Below are positions 15,901-22,995 of a stretch of 33,127 nucleotides of DNA, piece after piece. The notes below the pieces were generated by a model, which saw only the letters and a program-made list of their open reading frames with translations, was not told the DNA's origin and made no database searches. The stretch spans positions 1-33,127 of the forward strand of contig JAGVNC010000098.1 in NCBI GenBank assembly GCA_020053475.1, read 5' to 3'. Position numbers and translations under genes: made by a program. Each line of letters starts with the position of its first letter. The first letter of the stretch is position 1. Source of the DNA: Candidatus Omnitrophota bacterium. Its GTDB lineage: Bacteria > Omnitrophota > Gorgyraeia > Zapsychrales > Zapsychraceae.

Positions 15901-18582
15901 GAAATTGTTGGTGTGACGGCGACCCGGGTTCCCCGCATCGAAAAGAATCAAATCGAAGAGCCCCAAAGTGACGTGAAAGCCGTTAAGACAGAAGGGTTTG
16001 TCTATAAAATTGTCGAACCGGAGCATATCTCTGAGGCTTTTGATTTCTTAGAACAATTTTATTTAGCCCGTCCGGAGCATCGTACCGGCAATGCCGCCCG
16101 TCCGTTAAAAACAAGGATGTTCCGGGACACATTTGAAGAGGATGTGAGTTTAAAATTTGACCGCAAACTGCTTTTAAAATACATTGGAGCGCTTGGGGTT
16201 TATACGATGCTTGAAAATCGTAATGCCGTATTGTTCTTTGAGGGCGAAAATACTCTTATTCTGCAAACAAGAGGAGAGGCATTTAGGATTGAGAGGATCA
16301 GGCGCAGGCAGGGAGGAGACGACTTTTTTGAATATTATACTGTATTCATTCAGCCCATCCCTCCGGAACGCATTGCCCCCAACTTCAGATACCGGGCAGG
16401 AAAGATTGATCCCAGGGTCCCACAAGTTCGCGAATTAAACTCTTACGCGGATGTTGACAGGGCTTATTCCATCTTAAGGCAATTCATGAAAACTAATGAA
16501 ACACAACTCGAAGGAGCAGCGGCTGATCTAAAGGTTAAATTAGATTTTATTAAAGTCCCTCAGCAAGATGCCGATATCACTTATGAGGGAAAAACACTTT
16601 TGGCCCGGGGAAAAAGGAGCCAAGGGGACCAATTCTATGCGATCGACCATCCTAATTTGACTGTCTATTTGCAGGACAATAATACGGTTATTATTCAGAA
16701 TAAGAAAGTTACATTCCGTGTAAAACAGGAGAAATCAGGAATTAGCGTGCAGGTTATCCATACGATCCCTGAGGCTAATATTAGGCGATTAATCAAGGCC
16801 CAAAGTGATCAAGAATTGTCTACCTATGCATTGATTAAACAAATGGCATCTCATCGCCAGAGCCGTGATATCATCCTGCGTACTCTCATTGAACTGGGCC
16901 GTCGCCGTGACCCTGCCTCCTGGGATGCCATGTTAAACGTTTTAAATACGACAAGATCAGAGGTTGTGGTGTCCATCGCCCAAGAAGCCCTTTATCACAT
17001 GGATAAAAATATCTCGGGAGATTCTGCAAACTTTAAGTCATTGACCAAGGCATTAAAAATGACTCCGGCCAATGATGATGAGGCCGTCAAACTACTTAAA
17101 TCCATTGTTTTAGCAAGCCTTACTGGCAACAAACGTTTTATTAGTCAAATCGAGGACATTATCAAGAGAGTCAATCATGGCATTATTTTGCAGGTGGGCC
17201 AGGCGGCCCTCTATCATCTTGGAGCTACCCGGGAGCTCTCGAATGTTGAGATGGGCGAATACGCGGAGTTCATCGATAAGTTGGAAGATGCCCCCGAAGA
17301 ACCTGCACAACGGGCTGAAGTTTTAAGAAAGATTATTGCCTTAGGTCTGTCCCAAAATAAAGCGGCGGTCGAAATCCTTGAGCAGGTTTTAGAATTTGAT
17401 GAAGAGAGTTTTGTCGCGGCGGCTCAAGCAGCATTGTATTATGTTGATCAAAAAGTAAGATACGTTGAAGAAAAAAAAGATCTCCTGGAACAGCTTGATT
17501 TTGATGAATCCAAAGAGCCCAACGCGTGGAGAAATTCGGATTTTACCGATGATTTTATAGGGACAACGGTCGATTTTATTTATGTGAACCATGCGACTAA
17601 GCAAGAGGAAAATGCGAGAGGGATTTTTAAAGGGTATGATCCGCAAAGACGGACATTTCAAATTTTGGTTGAGGGTGAAGAAGCGCCTTCCGATTTTACT
17701 TATGGATCTTGGGGCAATCAAATCCTTGATCTGTACCCTGAGGGGTTTTCCCCCTTCGATATCGCCGCGCGTGTCATTAAATTGGGATTGACCGCGGACC
17801 CGAATGTCAGTGATTCTCTTTTTGATATGGTCGAGTTATTCAGCGACCCTGTTGTTTTGCGAACAGCCCAACGGGCGCTGTATCGTCTCTCCCAGCAAAA
17901 GACTGTTCAGGGTGGTGAAACGCAGGACAGCGCCATGATCGCCCGCAACCTGTTGATAGAGTATATGCATGCCATGGCAGACGATAGCCCCGCCAGCATC
18001 AATGCCGTGTTAGCGCAAATAGACAACGAGGACCCGGATGTCGCAGTTCCTGTGTTAAAAGTGATGATGCAAAGTGAGCGACCGGATGTTGCCGTCCAAA
18101 GTATGAGGCGTATGGCTCGGTTGTTAGAAGACAATTCACCTTTTTTGCATAATGGTGTGGGGAGTGATGTTGAGGCTATTTTGTCTCAAAATTCGATTTT
18201 CGCGAATCCTGTTCTTGGCCCTGAGGCGGCAAAAATTTTGGCTCTTTTTGATGATGATGGGCCGGCGGATGATTCGGGAGAGGATGATCGTTTTCCAATT
18301 GACAACCGGTTTGACGACGCCATGGTGACACAAATGGATACAACCGTAACAACTTCATCCCTTCCCCGACGCGAGGGAGGGATCAATTTAAATCCCGCCT
18401 TGTTGGACATGCAAATCAAGCGCGATCCCCATGGCATCCCCTTGCCATTGCCTCAGCAACCGTTGGAAACGATGAAGATCGAAGGATTCATCCCGATCAT
18501 CATTGAAATTACTCCGATTTTCACTGTCCCAATGTTGTTGGGCGAATCTGAAAAGAGCGCCGAGCCGCTGGCTTCGTTGTAA
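12967..18582 (+). CDS. Giant exported multidomain protein, Omnitrophota-type
   Basis: This 1871-residue protein has unknown function. Residues 1-36 are a signal peptide ending AFAQ. Residues 37-365 form the module I associate with Omnitrophota (NLSPYEKNRIIPE, FGQTEMGRDLLAQ, NKVWIVPDKAVVYEN, PRKYFSGG). A hydrophobic lipobox-like segment (638-656, Cys652 and Cys655) lies mid-chain. Three diverged copies of a domain of about 110-130 residues start near 873, 1020 and 1158. HEAT-like units sharing A-x-x-ALY span 1290-1500, plus one near 1635. The C-terminal module GGINLNPALLDMQIKRD..GIPLPLPQQPLE starts at 1804. The linker motif (D/E/A)-x-AM recurs six times. No catalytic motif was recognised. ATG 12967 and ATG 12970 are both possible, without a ribosome binding site. 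A scaffold or surface role is only a guess. Confidence 0.9.
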   Translation: MMKTKSRFSPIFRSFVWGVMMTFSGTTVLPAPAFAQSAYILNLPAPGTMVQPSPLFYPPVIKGVTIDPQDPFRFNFIVDRGNVPLEGEQLRQEINKLVKYFLASLTVPEDELWVNLSPYEKNRIIPETFGQTEMGRDLLAQDYILKQITASLIYPEKDLGKAFWAKVYQKAQEKYGTTDIPVNTFNKVWIVPDKAVVYENNGGAFIVDSHLKVMLEEDYLLVASRQPSVSGDRALVTGDDQEDITISTQIIREIIIPELEKEVNQGKNFANLRQIYSSMILAFWYKDSLKESLLNRVYANQSKIKGVDVEDKEIKQKIYSQYLEAFEKGVYNYIKEDIDPATQEMIPRKYFSGGFAFNETRMAITADRITGDIDQLPPAESAMIARARIPSDPRFPFVRAAVAVSEVGPLASRRGMRQAEQEGSLEGAAAMISAPSIVWSLNQEQRGALAQRLDIVQERLRQGYTFKIAFQDLSDILHGELFTIEESGRIASLFNVSLLDRGIILNETSVNSLTGIVSEIDEFDRTPELTAGVKSFITSLRRALHPNFTSLSDFYKAYQQALAEDSTETETFASALHFPETVLNLTMRSGPSRQIIFDGFGGEGESIMGHDVRNHDLLVVISSEDIVRITVDAAMITAKTAAQLALAAALACPGCSSMPVAPTPEIRAADPKAMDQYVLELFDYINGPSSLRKREEIVRTIVLLGPVALPALQGVMEEEGVLAMGKRDLAQKYINLIQWTGWLKSPFFVEVLEGVQNLEKSQGGFTGWNNGQGYPEDLQIRYWFGRKNLGKLAGFAEEADQFLLDEGIDILTQASKDSTVNWSAEDDPRDYLTKIGAYPGISEDVRKKAQEALEAVDSAMASNTVYEIRYEKQRERAFEILEAFKTEGNVSGDAAEELGGLLVLINYGEGSEDQAIKIEGYQRKLLGFKFGAEEGDRYYMPLRGQVGLYLVNDNSLVLQLPEATYNIVIETQGEGEEEEIVGVTATRVPRIEKNQIEEPQSDVKAVKTEGFVYKIVEPEHISEAFDFLEQFYLARPEHRTGNAARPLKTRMFRDTFEEDVSLKFDRKLLLKYIGALGVYTMLENRNAVLFFEGENTLILQTRGEAFRIERIRRRQGGDDFFEYYTVFIQPIPPERIAPNFRYRAGKIDPRVPQVRELNSYADVDRAYSILRQFMKTNETQLEGAAADLKVKLDFIKVPQQDADITYEGKTLLARGKRSQGDQFYAIDHPNLTVYLQDNNTVIIQNKKVTFRVKQEKSGISVQVIHTIPEANIRRLIKAQSDQELSTYALIKQMASHRQSRDIILRTLIELGRRRDPASWDAMLNVLNTTRSEVVVSIAQEALYHMDKNISGDSANFKSLTKALKMTPANDDEAVKLLKSIVLASLTGNKRFISQIEDIIKRVNHGIILQVGQAALYHLGATRELSNVEMGEYAEFIDKLEDAPEEPAQRAEVLRKIIALGLSQNKAAVEILEQVLEFDEESFVAAAQAALYYVDQKVRYVEEKKDLLEQLDFDESKEPNAWRNSDFTDDFIGTTVDFIYVNHATKQEENARGIFKGYDPQRRTFQILVEGEEAPSDFTYGSWGNQILDLYPEGFSPFDIAARVIKLGLTADPNVSDSLFDMVELFSDPVVLRTAQRALYRLSQQKTVQGGETQDSAMIARNLLIEYMHAMADDSPASINAVLAQIDNEDPDVAVPVLKVMMQSERPDVAVQSMRRMARLLEDNSPFLHNGVGSDVEAILSQNSIFANPVLGPEAAKILALFDDDGPADDSGEDDRFPIDNRFDDAMVTQMDTTVTTSSLPRREGGINLNPALLDMQIKRDPHGIPLPLPQQPLETMKIEGFIPIIIEITPIFTVPMLLGESEKSAEPLASL
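13637..13683. repeat. Word-type quasi-palindrome inside the giant gene
   Basis: GTCGCCAGCCATCAGT (13637-13652) pairs with ACTGGTCACTGGCGAC (13668-13683), 13 of 16 positions. It is translated as ASRQPSVSGDRALVTGDDQ, a low-complexity loop inside the conserved N-terminal module. The same words (CGCCAGT, CTGGCGACC) fill the non-coding gap at 27176-27222. Confidence 0.55.
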
Positions 18583-18636
18583 AGAAGTCGCTTTTTCAAA
18601 AACAATATTTCCCTAGTCAACAAAAAATTCCCACGC

Positions 18637-18642
18637 TAAACT
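18637..18642 (+). promoter_or_regulatory. Candidate -10 box before the second GT-C gene
   Basis: TAAACT (18637-18642) with TAGTCA at 18614-18619, spacing 17 bp. Initiation would fall on the ATG at 18650, giving a leaderless mRNA; no ribosome binding site is present. Confidence 0.3.
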
Positions 18643-18643
18643 A

Positions 18644-19816
18644 ATGGTTATGATTTCCCGCAAGATATTTATGATTCTTGTCGCTTTAGCTTGCTTGCAG
18701 AAATTTGGATTATGGGGATATGTCACAACCCAAGTCCCTGACAAAATTTTTGAGGCGGACTCGACCTCTTATTTGGGGCCGGGGCTTGTTTTAGTGAATG
18801 AGGGGGCGTTTGCTTTTTACGGGAATTATGAAACCAGCGGCGATCCTCAAGAGAGGCGCTGGATGTCTTTTCGGACACCGGGCTATCCGCTGTTTTTAGG
18901 CGTGTTGCACGGCCGATTGGGCTTACCTTTGGCGGCCATTATTTTTATCCAGATCCTGTTGACTCTAGCCGCGGCGTATGTGACGTACCGAACAGCAATC
19001 TTGATCGACCCCCGCTTGGGATATCTGAGCGCCATCATCGTTTTGTTTGACCCTGCCGTCACTGTTTTTTCCCTCATGCTAATGACAGAATCATTATTCC
19101 TGTTTCTAATTGCGATTTTTATGTGGCTTTTTGTCATTTATTTAAAAACAAAAAAAATTCCCACGCTTGTTTGGGCAAGTTTGTTATTGGTGATGGCGAC
19201 CTATGTTCGGCCGGTCAGTTATTATCTGCCTATCATTGCAACGGGGTTTATCCTTTATGCGCTGATCCGAGAAAAACCTAAGGCTGCCTTGACGCATGCC
19301 ATGGTTTTTCTGGTCATCGTTTATAGTTCAATCGGCTTGTGGATATGGCGCAATGATCACAATTCCGGCCGGGCGGTATTCACAAACATTACCGATGCCA
19401 CGATTGGCACATGGGGAATCGGAGGGACACATACGCGTTCCCAAATTCCTCAATGGGAAAATATGCCTGCCATTCCTTATTATGCGTTAGTTGCGTTAAA
19501 AAGTTCATTAGAACTGATGACCCGTCCGGCGTCGTTTAAATATTTTGAGTGTGATTGGCTGCGGAAAATCGGACAAGTATTTTCTTATCCCTGGGGGATT
19601 TTTTGTTTATTGGGGTTGTTGGCAGGGATGGCACGCATGGGAAAAAATATTTATTTTCAATTTTTTGCCATTGTGATCGTTTATTTCATCGCTGTTTCGG
19701 TCGTGAATGCGTTGTTGCAAGTCACCCCGCGTTTCCGCGTCCCAATGGTCCCATTCCTGGCGATTTTATCCTCTTATGGATGGGGTTGCGTTGTCGCCGC
19801 GCTTGAGAAAAAGTGA
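18644..19816 (+). CDS. PMT_2/ArnT-like GT-C glycosyltransferase
   Basis: This protein of up to 390 residues has about nine hydrophobic segments and belongs to the ArnT/PMT_2 (GT39/GT83-like) superfamily. After the first membrane segment comes the acidic loop FEADSTSYL with Asp39, then RTPGYPLFLGVLHG, and later MLMTESLFLFL and ATYVRPVSYYLP, all in the order usual for these enzymes. They move a sugar from a polyprenyl-phosphate carrier to lipid or protein on the periplasmic face. ATG 18644 is the most upstream start and ATG 18650 is the alternative favoured by the promoter. It lies 61 bp after the giant gene; whether it glycosylates that product is speculative. Confidence 0.82.
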   Translation: MVMISRKIFMILVALACLQKFGLWGYVTTQVPDKIFEADSTSYLGPGLVLVNEGAFAFYGNYETSGDPQERRWMSFRTPGYPLFLGVLHGRLGLPLAAIIFIQILLTLAAAYVTYRTAILIDPRLGYLSAIIVLFDPAVTVFSLMLMTESLFLFLIAIFMWLFVIYLKTKKIPTLVWASLLLVMATYVRPVSYYLPIIATGFILYALIREKPKAALTHAMVFLVIVYSSIGLWIWRNDHNSGRAVFTNITDATIGTWGIGGTHTRSQIPQWENMPAIPYYALVALKSSLELMTRPASFKYFECDWLRKIGQVFSYPWGIFCLLGLLAGMARMGKNIYFQFFAIVIVYFIAVSVVNALLQVTPRFRVPMVPFLAILSSYGWGCVVAALEKK

Positions 19817-19845
19817 GGGATATATTATAATAAAAAATTGACAGA

Positions 19846-19949
19846 GGTTATAAGGTTTAGGTTTTGGAAGCGAGTATAGTTTTAAGTAGGAAGGCTTTAG
19901 GCCCAAAACCTCAAACATAAACCCATCCTCGCTTCTAAACCTTACAACC
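19846..19949. repeat. Word-type quasi-palindrome before the LpoB-like gene
   Basis: GGTTATAAGGTTTAG (19846-19860) and AAGCGAG (19868-19874), interrupted by a 7-base insert, pair with CTCGCTT and CTAAACCTTACAACC (19928-19949), one mismatch. The insert GTTTTGG can itself pair with CCAAAAC at 19903-19909. The right arm ends about 13 bases before AGAGGAG of the next gene. Confidence 0.65.
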
Positions 19950-19974
19950 ATAGACCAGCTAAAGAGGAGCCAAA

Positions 19975-20580
19975 ATGAAATCTAAATTATTTGTTTTAAG
20001 TTTTATGTTGGTAGCATTTGTTGCCGCGGGGTGCGCTTCCACGAAAGTTGAGCGCGTGGATGTTAAGGAAAAAATTGATTTGAGCGGTGATTGGAACGAC
20101 ACGGATGCCCAGATCGTTGCCCAGGAACTGATTTCCAACAGTTTGGCGGGATCTTGGTTGATCCAATACAATCAGCAAACCAATCGTCAGCCGACAGTGA
20201 TCGTCGGCCACATTGAAAACCGCAGCAGCGAACATATCGATCCGCAAGTCATCGTTAAGCAGATTGAACAAGAGCTACTCAATTCCGGCAAAGTCCGGTT
20301 TGTCGCTTCTCCTGATGAGCGCAAGCAAGTCCGTGGCGAACGCAAAGAACAACACAAGGGATGGACAGACCCGGAAACAATCAAAAAAATAGGCAAGGAG
20401 TTGGGGGCTGATTATATGATGGCCGGCAGCATTAATGCCGTCAACGATGAGAGTAAAGGCAGGCGTGTTGTGTTTTATCAGGTTAATTTAGAGTTGGTTG
20501 ATTTAGAGACTAATCAAAAAGTTTGGATTGGCCAAAGCGAACTGAAAAAAACAGTCAGTAAAAGCGCGCTTTCGTTTTAA
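19975..20580 (+). CDS. LpoB-like penicillin-binding protein activator lipoprotein
   Basis: This 201-residue predicted lipoprotein has signal peptide and lipobox VAAGC (Cys20), followed by DVKEKIDLSGDWNDTDAQIVAQELI and a C-terminal domain with VIVGHIENRSSEHIDPQVIVKQIEQELLNSGKVRFV, GADYMMAGSINAV and VFYQVNLELVDLETNQKVW. These are features of the LpoB family (PF13036), whose E. coli member spans the periplasm to switch on penicillin-binding protein 1B. The linker after the lipobox is short compared with E. coli LpoB, so the reach would be less. AGAGGAG gives a good ribosome binding site. The next gene is a COG3014-like lipoprotein, a neighbour of LpoB-type genes in other bacteria as I recall. 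Confidence 0.85.
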   Translation: MKSKLFVLSFMLVAFVAAGCASTKVERVDVKEKIDLSGDWNDTDAQIVAQELISNSLAGSWLIQYNQQTNRQPTVIVGHIENRSSEHIDPQVIVKQIEQELLNSGKVRFVASPDERKQVRGERKEQHKGWTDPETIKKIGKELGADYMMAGSINAVNDESKGRRVVFYQVNLELVDLETNQKVWIGQSELKKTVSKSALSF

Positions 20581-20583
20581 AGC

Positions 20584-20704
20584 AAACTCTAAACCCTAAA
20601 TCCAAAACTCTAAACAAATCCAAAACTAAAAACTCAAAAATGTTATTTGGATTTTGAGTTTTGAGTTTATTTTGGATTTAGAGTTTGGGGTTTTGGGTTT
20701 TATT
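20584..20704. repeat. Long quasi-palindrome between the LpoB-like and COG3014-like genes
   Basis: The left arm (20584-20639) repeats CTCTAAACCCTAAATCC, AAATCCAAAACT and AAAACTCAAAA; the right arm (20646-20700) repeats the complements TTTTGAGTTT, TTTTGGATTT and TTTAGAGTTT. The centre is ATGTTAT. The whole gap between the two genes is filled, the left arm starting three bases after the stop codon and the right arm ending at the next start codon. Confidence 0.7.
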
Positions 20705-22093
20705 ATGATGAATTATTTTATTTTTTTTATTCGTACGATATTCTTGACTCTATTTTTGTCTTCCTGCACCGGCTCGCCCCTGATCCAGCCGCAGATCGAC
20801 AGCTTGGTCGTCGCGCGGTATTACGACTACGCCCGATCGCTGTTGGACAACAATCCTAAGGCTTACGGGGAGAATAACAAGATTCTCTATTGGCTGGATT
20901 TTGGGACCGTCAATCAATTGACGGGACAGTACAGCCAAAGTATCCATGCCTTTCAGCAAGCCAAAAAAGAATACGATCGCCTATTCACTCAATCATTAAC
21001 AAAAATTGGTTCCACGTGGCTCTTGAATGATACATTTGCGCCTTATCGCGGCGAGGATTTCGAGCGTGTCATGATGAATCTTTTCGCGGCCATGGATTTC
21101 GCTGTATTGGGGAATTGGGAGGGGGCACTTGTGGAAGCCCGCGATGTTGATCGCGTGTTAAAGTTGATTAACCGCCAGTATAAAGAAGGCCCAAAAAATG
21201 TTTACAAAGAAGATGCCTTTGCGCGGCTTTTGATGGGGATGATGTATGAAGCCAAGGGGAGAGAACAAGACATCAATGACGCCTTGATTGAATACCAACG
21301 AGCGTTGACGATTTATCAGCAGGATTATGCTAAGCGATACAAAGTGGGTGTCCCCCGGATTCTTCAAGAAAATCTCTTGGCCGCCGCGCAGCACTTTCAG
21401 TTTTCCCAAAAAGAATATCGTGATGAGTTTAGGGGCGTCAATTTTTTAAGGATTGATGAGCGCCGGAAAAAAGCCCAGGTTGTGCTCATCCAACAAATAG
21501 GGTTTTCCCCGATTAAACATCCTATTCAAATCCCCATTCCTTTGCCAGGGGGGTACATTACGCAATTGGCTTTCTCGACGTATGATAAACGTGACTATGA
21601 TCCTTCTGTGGCGGTATTGACGCTTGCGCAGCCTCAAGGCAAGTCCATTCAATCGACCGCCGAGGTTGTCCAGGACGTCGGCGCCATCGCCATTGAAAAC
21701 CTCAATAATCGGAAATTTCGGGTTATTGCGAAAGCGGCCCTGCGGGCAGGCGGAAAATATTTAACAGAACGTGAATTAGAAAAAGGGATCGAACAAAGAA
21801 CAAATCAAGGGTCCGCCGCGGCTTTTCGCTATATTAGCAGCATTTATAATGTTTATTCCGAAGAACCGGATTTACGTTCTTGGCAAACGTTGCCGGACAA
21901 AATCGCGATTGCCCGTCTTTTTGTGGACCCGGGACAGTATAATGTCTCGGCGCTGGGAGAAGATTTAGGATTGGTCGATTTACAGGCCGGGGAGACAAAA
22001 GTTTTTGTCATCCGCAGTGGATGGTCCAGCGTCCCGAATGCGCTTAGCCCTGAGTTTTCGAAGGGCAAAGTCCTGAGCCTAGCGAAGGATTGA
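20705..22093 (+). CDS. COG3014-like lipoprotein with helical repeats
   Basis: This 462-residue protein has a signal peptide with lipobox LSSC (Cys21). ATG 20705 is chosen; the frame stays open to 20654, but those extra codons come from the repeat arm and would put a hydrophilic stretch before the signal peptide. Residues about 30-250 are helical repeats of TPR style (ARSLLDNNPKAYGENNKILYWLDFGTVNQLTGQYSQSIHAFQQA; FAAMDFAVLGNWEGALVEARDVDRVL). The C-terminal half (about 285-455) is a beta-rich domain with VQDVGAIAIENL. The layout fits COG3014, a family of unknown function often found near LpoB genes. A role in envelope synthesis beside LpoB is an inference. No ribosome binding site is present. 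Confidence 0.75.
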   Translation: MMNYFIFFIRTIFLTLFLSSCTGSPLIQPQIDSLVVARYYDYARSLLDNNPKAYGENNKILYWLDFGTVNQLTGQYSQSIHAFQQAKKEYDRLFTQSLTKIGSTWLLNDTFAPYRGEDFERVMMNLFAAMDFAVLGNWEGALVEARDVDRVLKLINRQYKEGPKNVYKEDAFARLLMGMMYEAKGREQDINDALIEYQRALTIYQQDYAKRYKVGVPRILQENLLAAAQHFQFSQKEYRDEFRGVNFLRIDERRKKAQVVLIQQIGFSPIKHPIQIPIPLPGGYITQLAFSTYDKRDYDPSVAVLTLAQPQGKSIQSTAEVVQDVGAIAIENLNNRKFRVIAKAALRAGGKYLTERELEKGIEQRTNQGSAAAFRYISSIYNVYSEEPDLRSWQTLPDKIAIARLFVDPGQYNVSALGEDLGLVDLQAGETKVFVIRSGWSSVPNALSPEFSKGKVLSLAKD

Positions 22094-22118
22094 CACATCT
22101 TTGTTTTTTCAGTAAAAT
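22090..22118 (+). promoter_or_regulatory. Sigma-70 promoter for the dienelactone hydrolase gene
   Basis: TTGACA (22090-22095), a 17-bp spacer and TAAAAT (22113-22118): a near-consensus promoter whose -35 box overlaps the stop codon of the previous gene. The leader would be about 37 bases. Confidence 0.7.
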
Positions 22119-22162
22119 CGACATGTTTATGAAGTGAAACCATTCCAATATAAGGAGTTTCG

Positions 22163-22963
22163 ATGAAAAAGTTGATTGCCATTATTCTTTTCTGTTTATT
22201 TACGATTGTGCCAGCACATGCCGAAGTGATTACATCCCTCGTATTTTATCAAGCGGGGGATGCTAAGTTGCGTGGTTATTTGGCTTATGATGATCAATTT
22301 ACAGGGAAACGACCGGGAATTTTAGTCGTCCATGAATGGTGGGGCCACAATGAATATGCTCGCAAGCGCGCTAGGATGTTGGCAGAGTTGGGCTACACCG
22401 CTTTGGCCGTCGATATGTATGGAGAAGGGAAAACAGCTGATCATCCGGATGATGCCGGTAAATTTGCATCGGCGGTCATGCAGAATATGGCCACAACAGG
22501 CAAAGAGCGTTTTATGGCTGCGTTAGATGTTCTCAAAAAGCATCCTAGCGTCGATACAGCTAAGATTGCCGCCATCGGGTATTGTTTTGGGGGTGGAACG
22601 GTGTTAAACATGGCCCGGTTGGGTGTAGACCTTAAAGGGGTGGTCAGTTTCCATGGAAGTTTGGGAACGGCGACGCCGGCATCTCCCGGCCAAGTGAATG
22701 CCAACGTTTTGGTTGCCAACGGAGAGTCCGATAGTTTTGTCACTCCCGAACAAGTAGCCGAATTTAAAAAAGAAATGGAACAGGCGGGTGTCGATTATCA
22801 ATTTATTAACTATCCGGGAGCGAAGCACAGTTTTACAAATCCGGATGCCGATAGTTTCGCTCAACGATTCGGGATGGACATCGCTTATAACGCCGAGGCT
22901 GATAAAAAATCTTGGGAAGACATGCAGGCCTTCTTCAACAAAATATTCGCCGATCAGCAATAA
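22163..22963 (+). CDS. Exported dienelactone hydrolase family protein
   Basis: This 266-residue alpha/beta hydrolase has a signal peptide (1-20, ending AHA), so it should act in the periplasm. The catalytic triad of the family is complete: nucleophile Cys141 in IGYCFGGG, Asp190 in NGESDSF and His222 in AKHSFTN. Glu58 in VVHEWWG is the residue that assists the Cys in characterised enzymes. The true substrate is unknown; dienelactones come from aromatic breakdown, but exported members are widespread and probably act on other esters. TAAGGAG lies 7 bases before ATG 22163. A strong promoter precedes it, and the aldolase fusion follows by 32 bp. Confidence 0.93.
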   Translation: MKKLIAIILFCLFTIVPAHAEVITSLVFYQAGDAKLRGYLAYDDQFTGKRPGILVVHEWWGHNEYARKRARMLAELGYTALAVDMYGEGKTADHPDDAGKFASAVMQNMATTGKERFMAALDVLKKHPSVDTAKIAAIGYCFGGGTVLNMARLGVDLKGVVSFHGSLGTATPASPGQVNANVLVANGESDSFVTPEQVAEFKKEMEQAGVDYQFINYPGAKHSFTNPDADSFAQRFGMDIAYNAEADKKSWEDMQAFFNKIFADQQ

Positions 22964-22995
22964 ATTGAAACCTCCACCAATGAGCTGTTAATCAA

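Noticed and set aside
20654-20704. N-terminal extension of the COG3014-like lipoprotein
   Set aside because: The extra codons are the arm of a palindrome and would displace the signal peptide.
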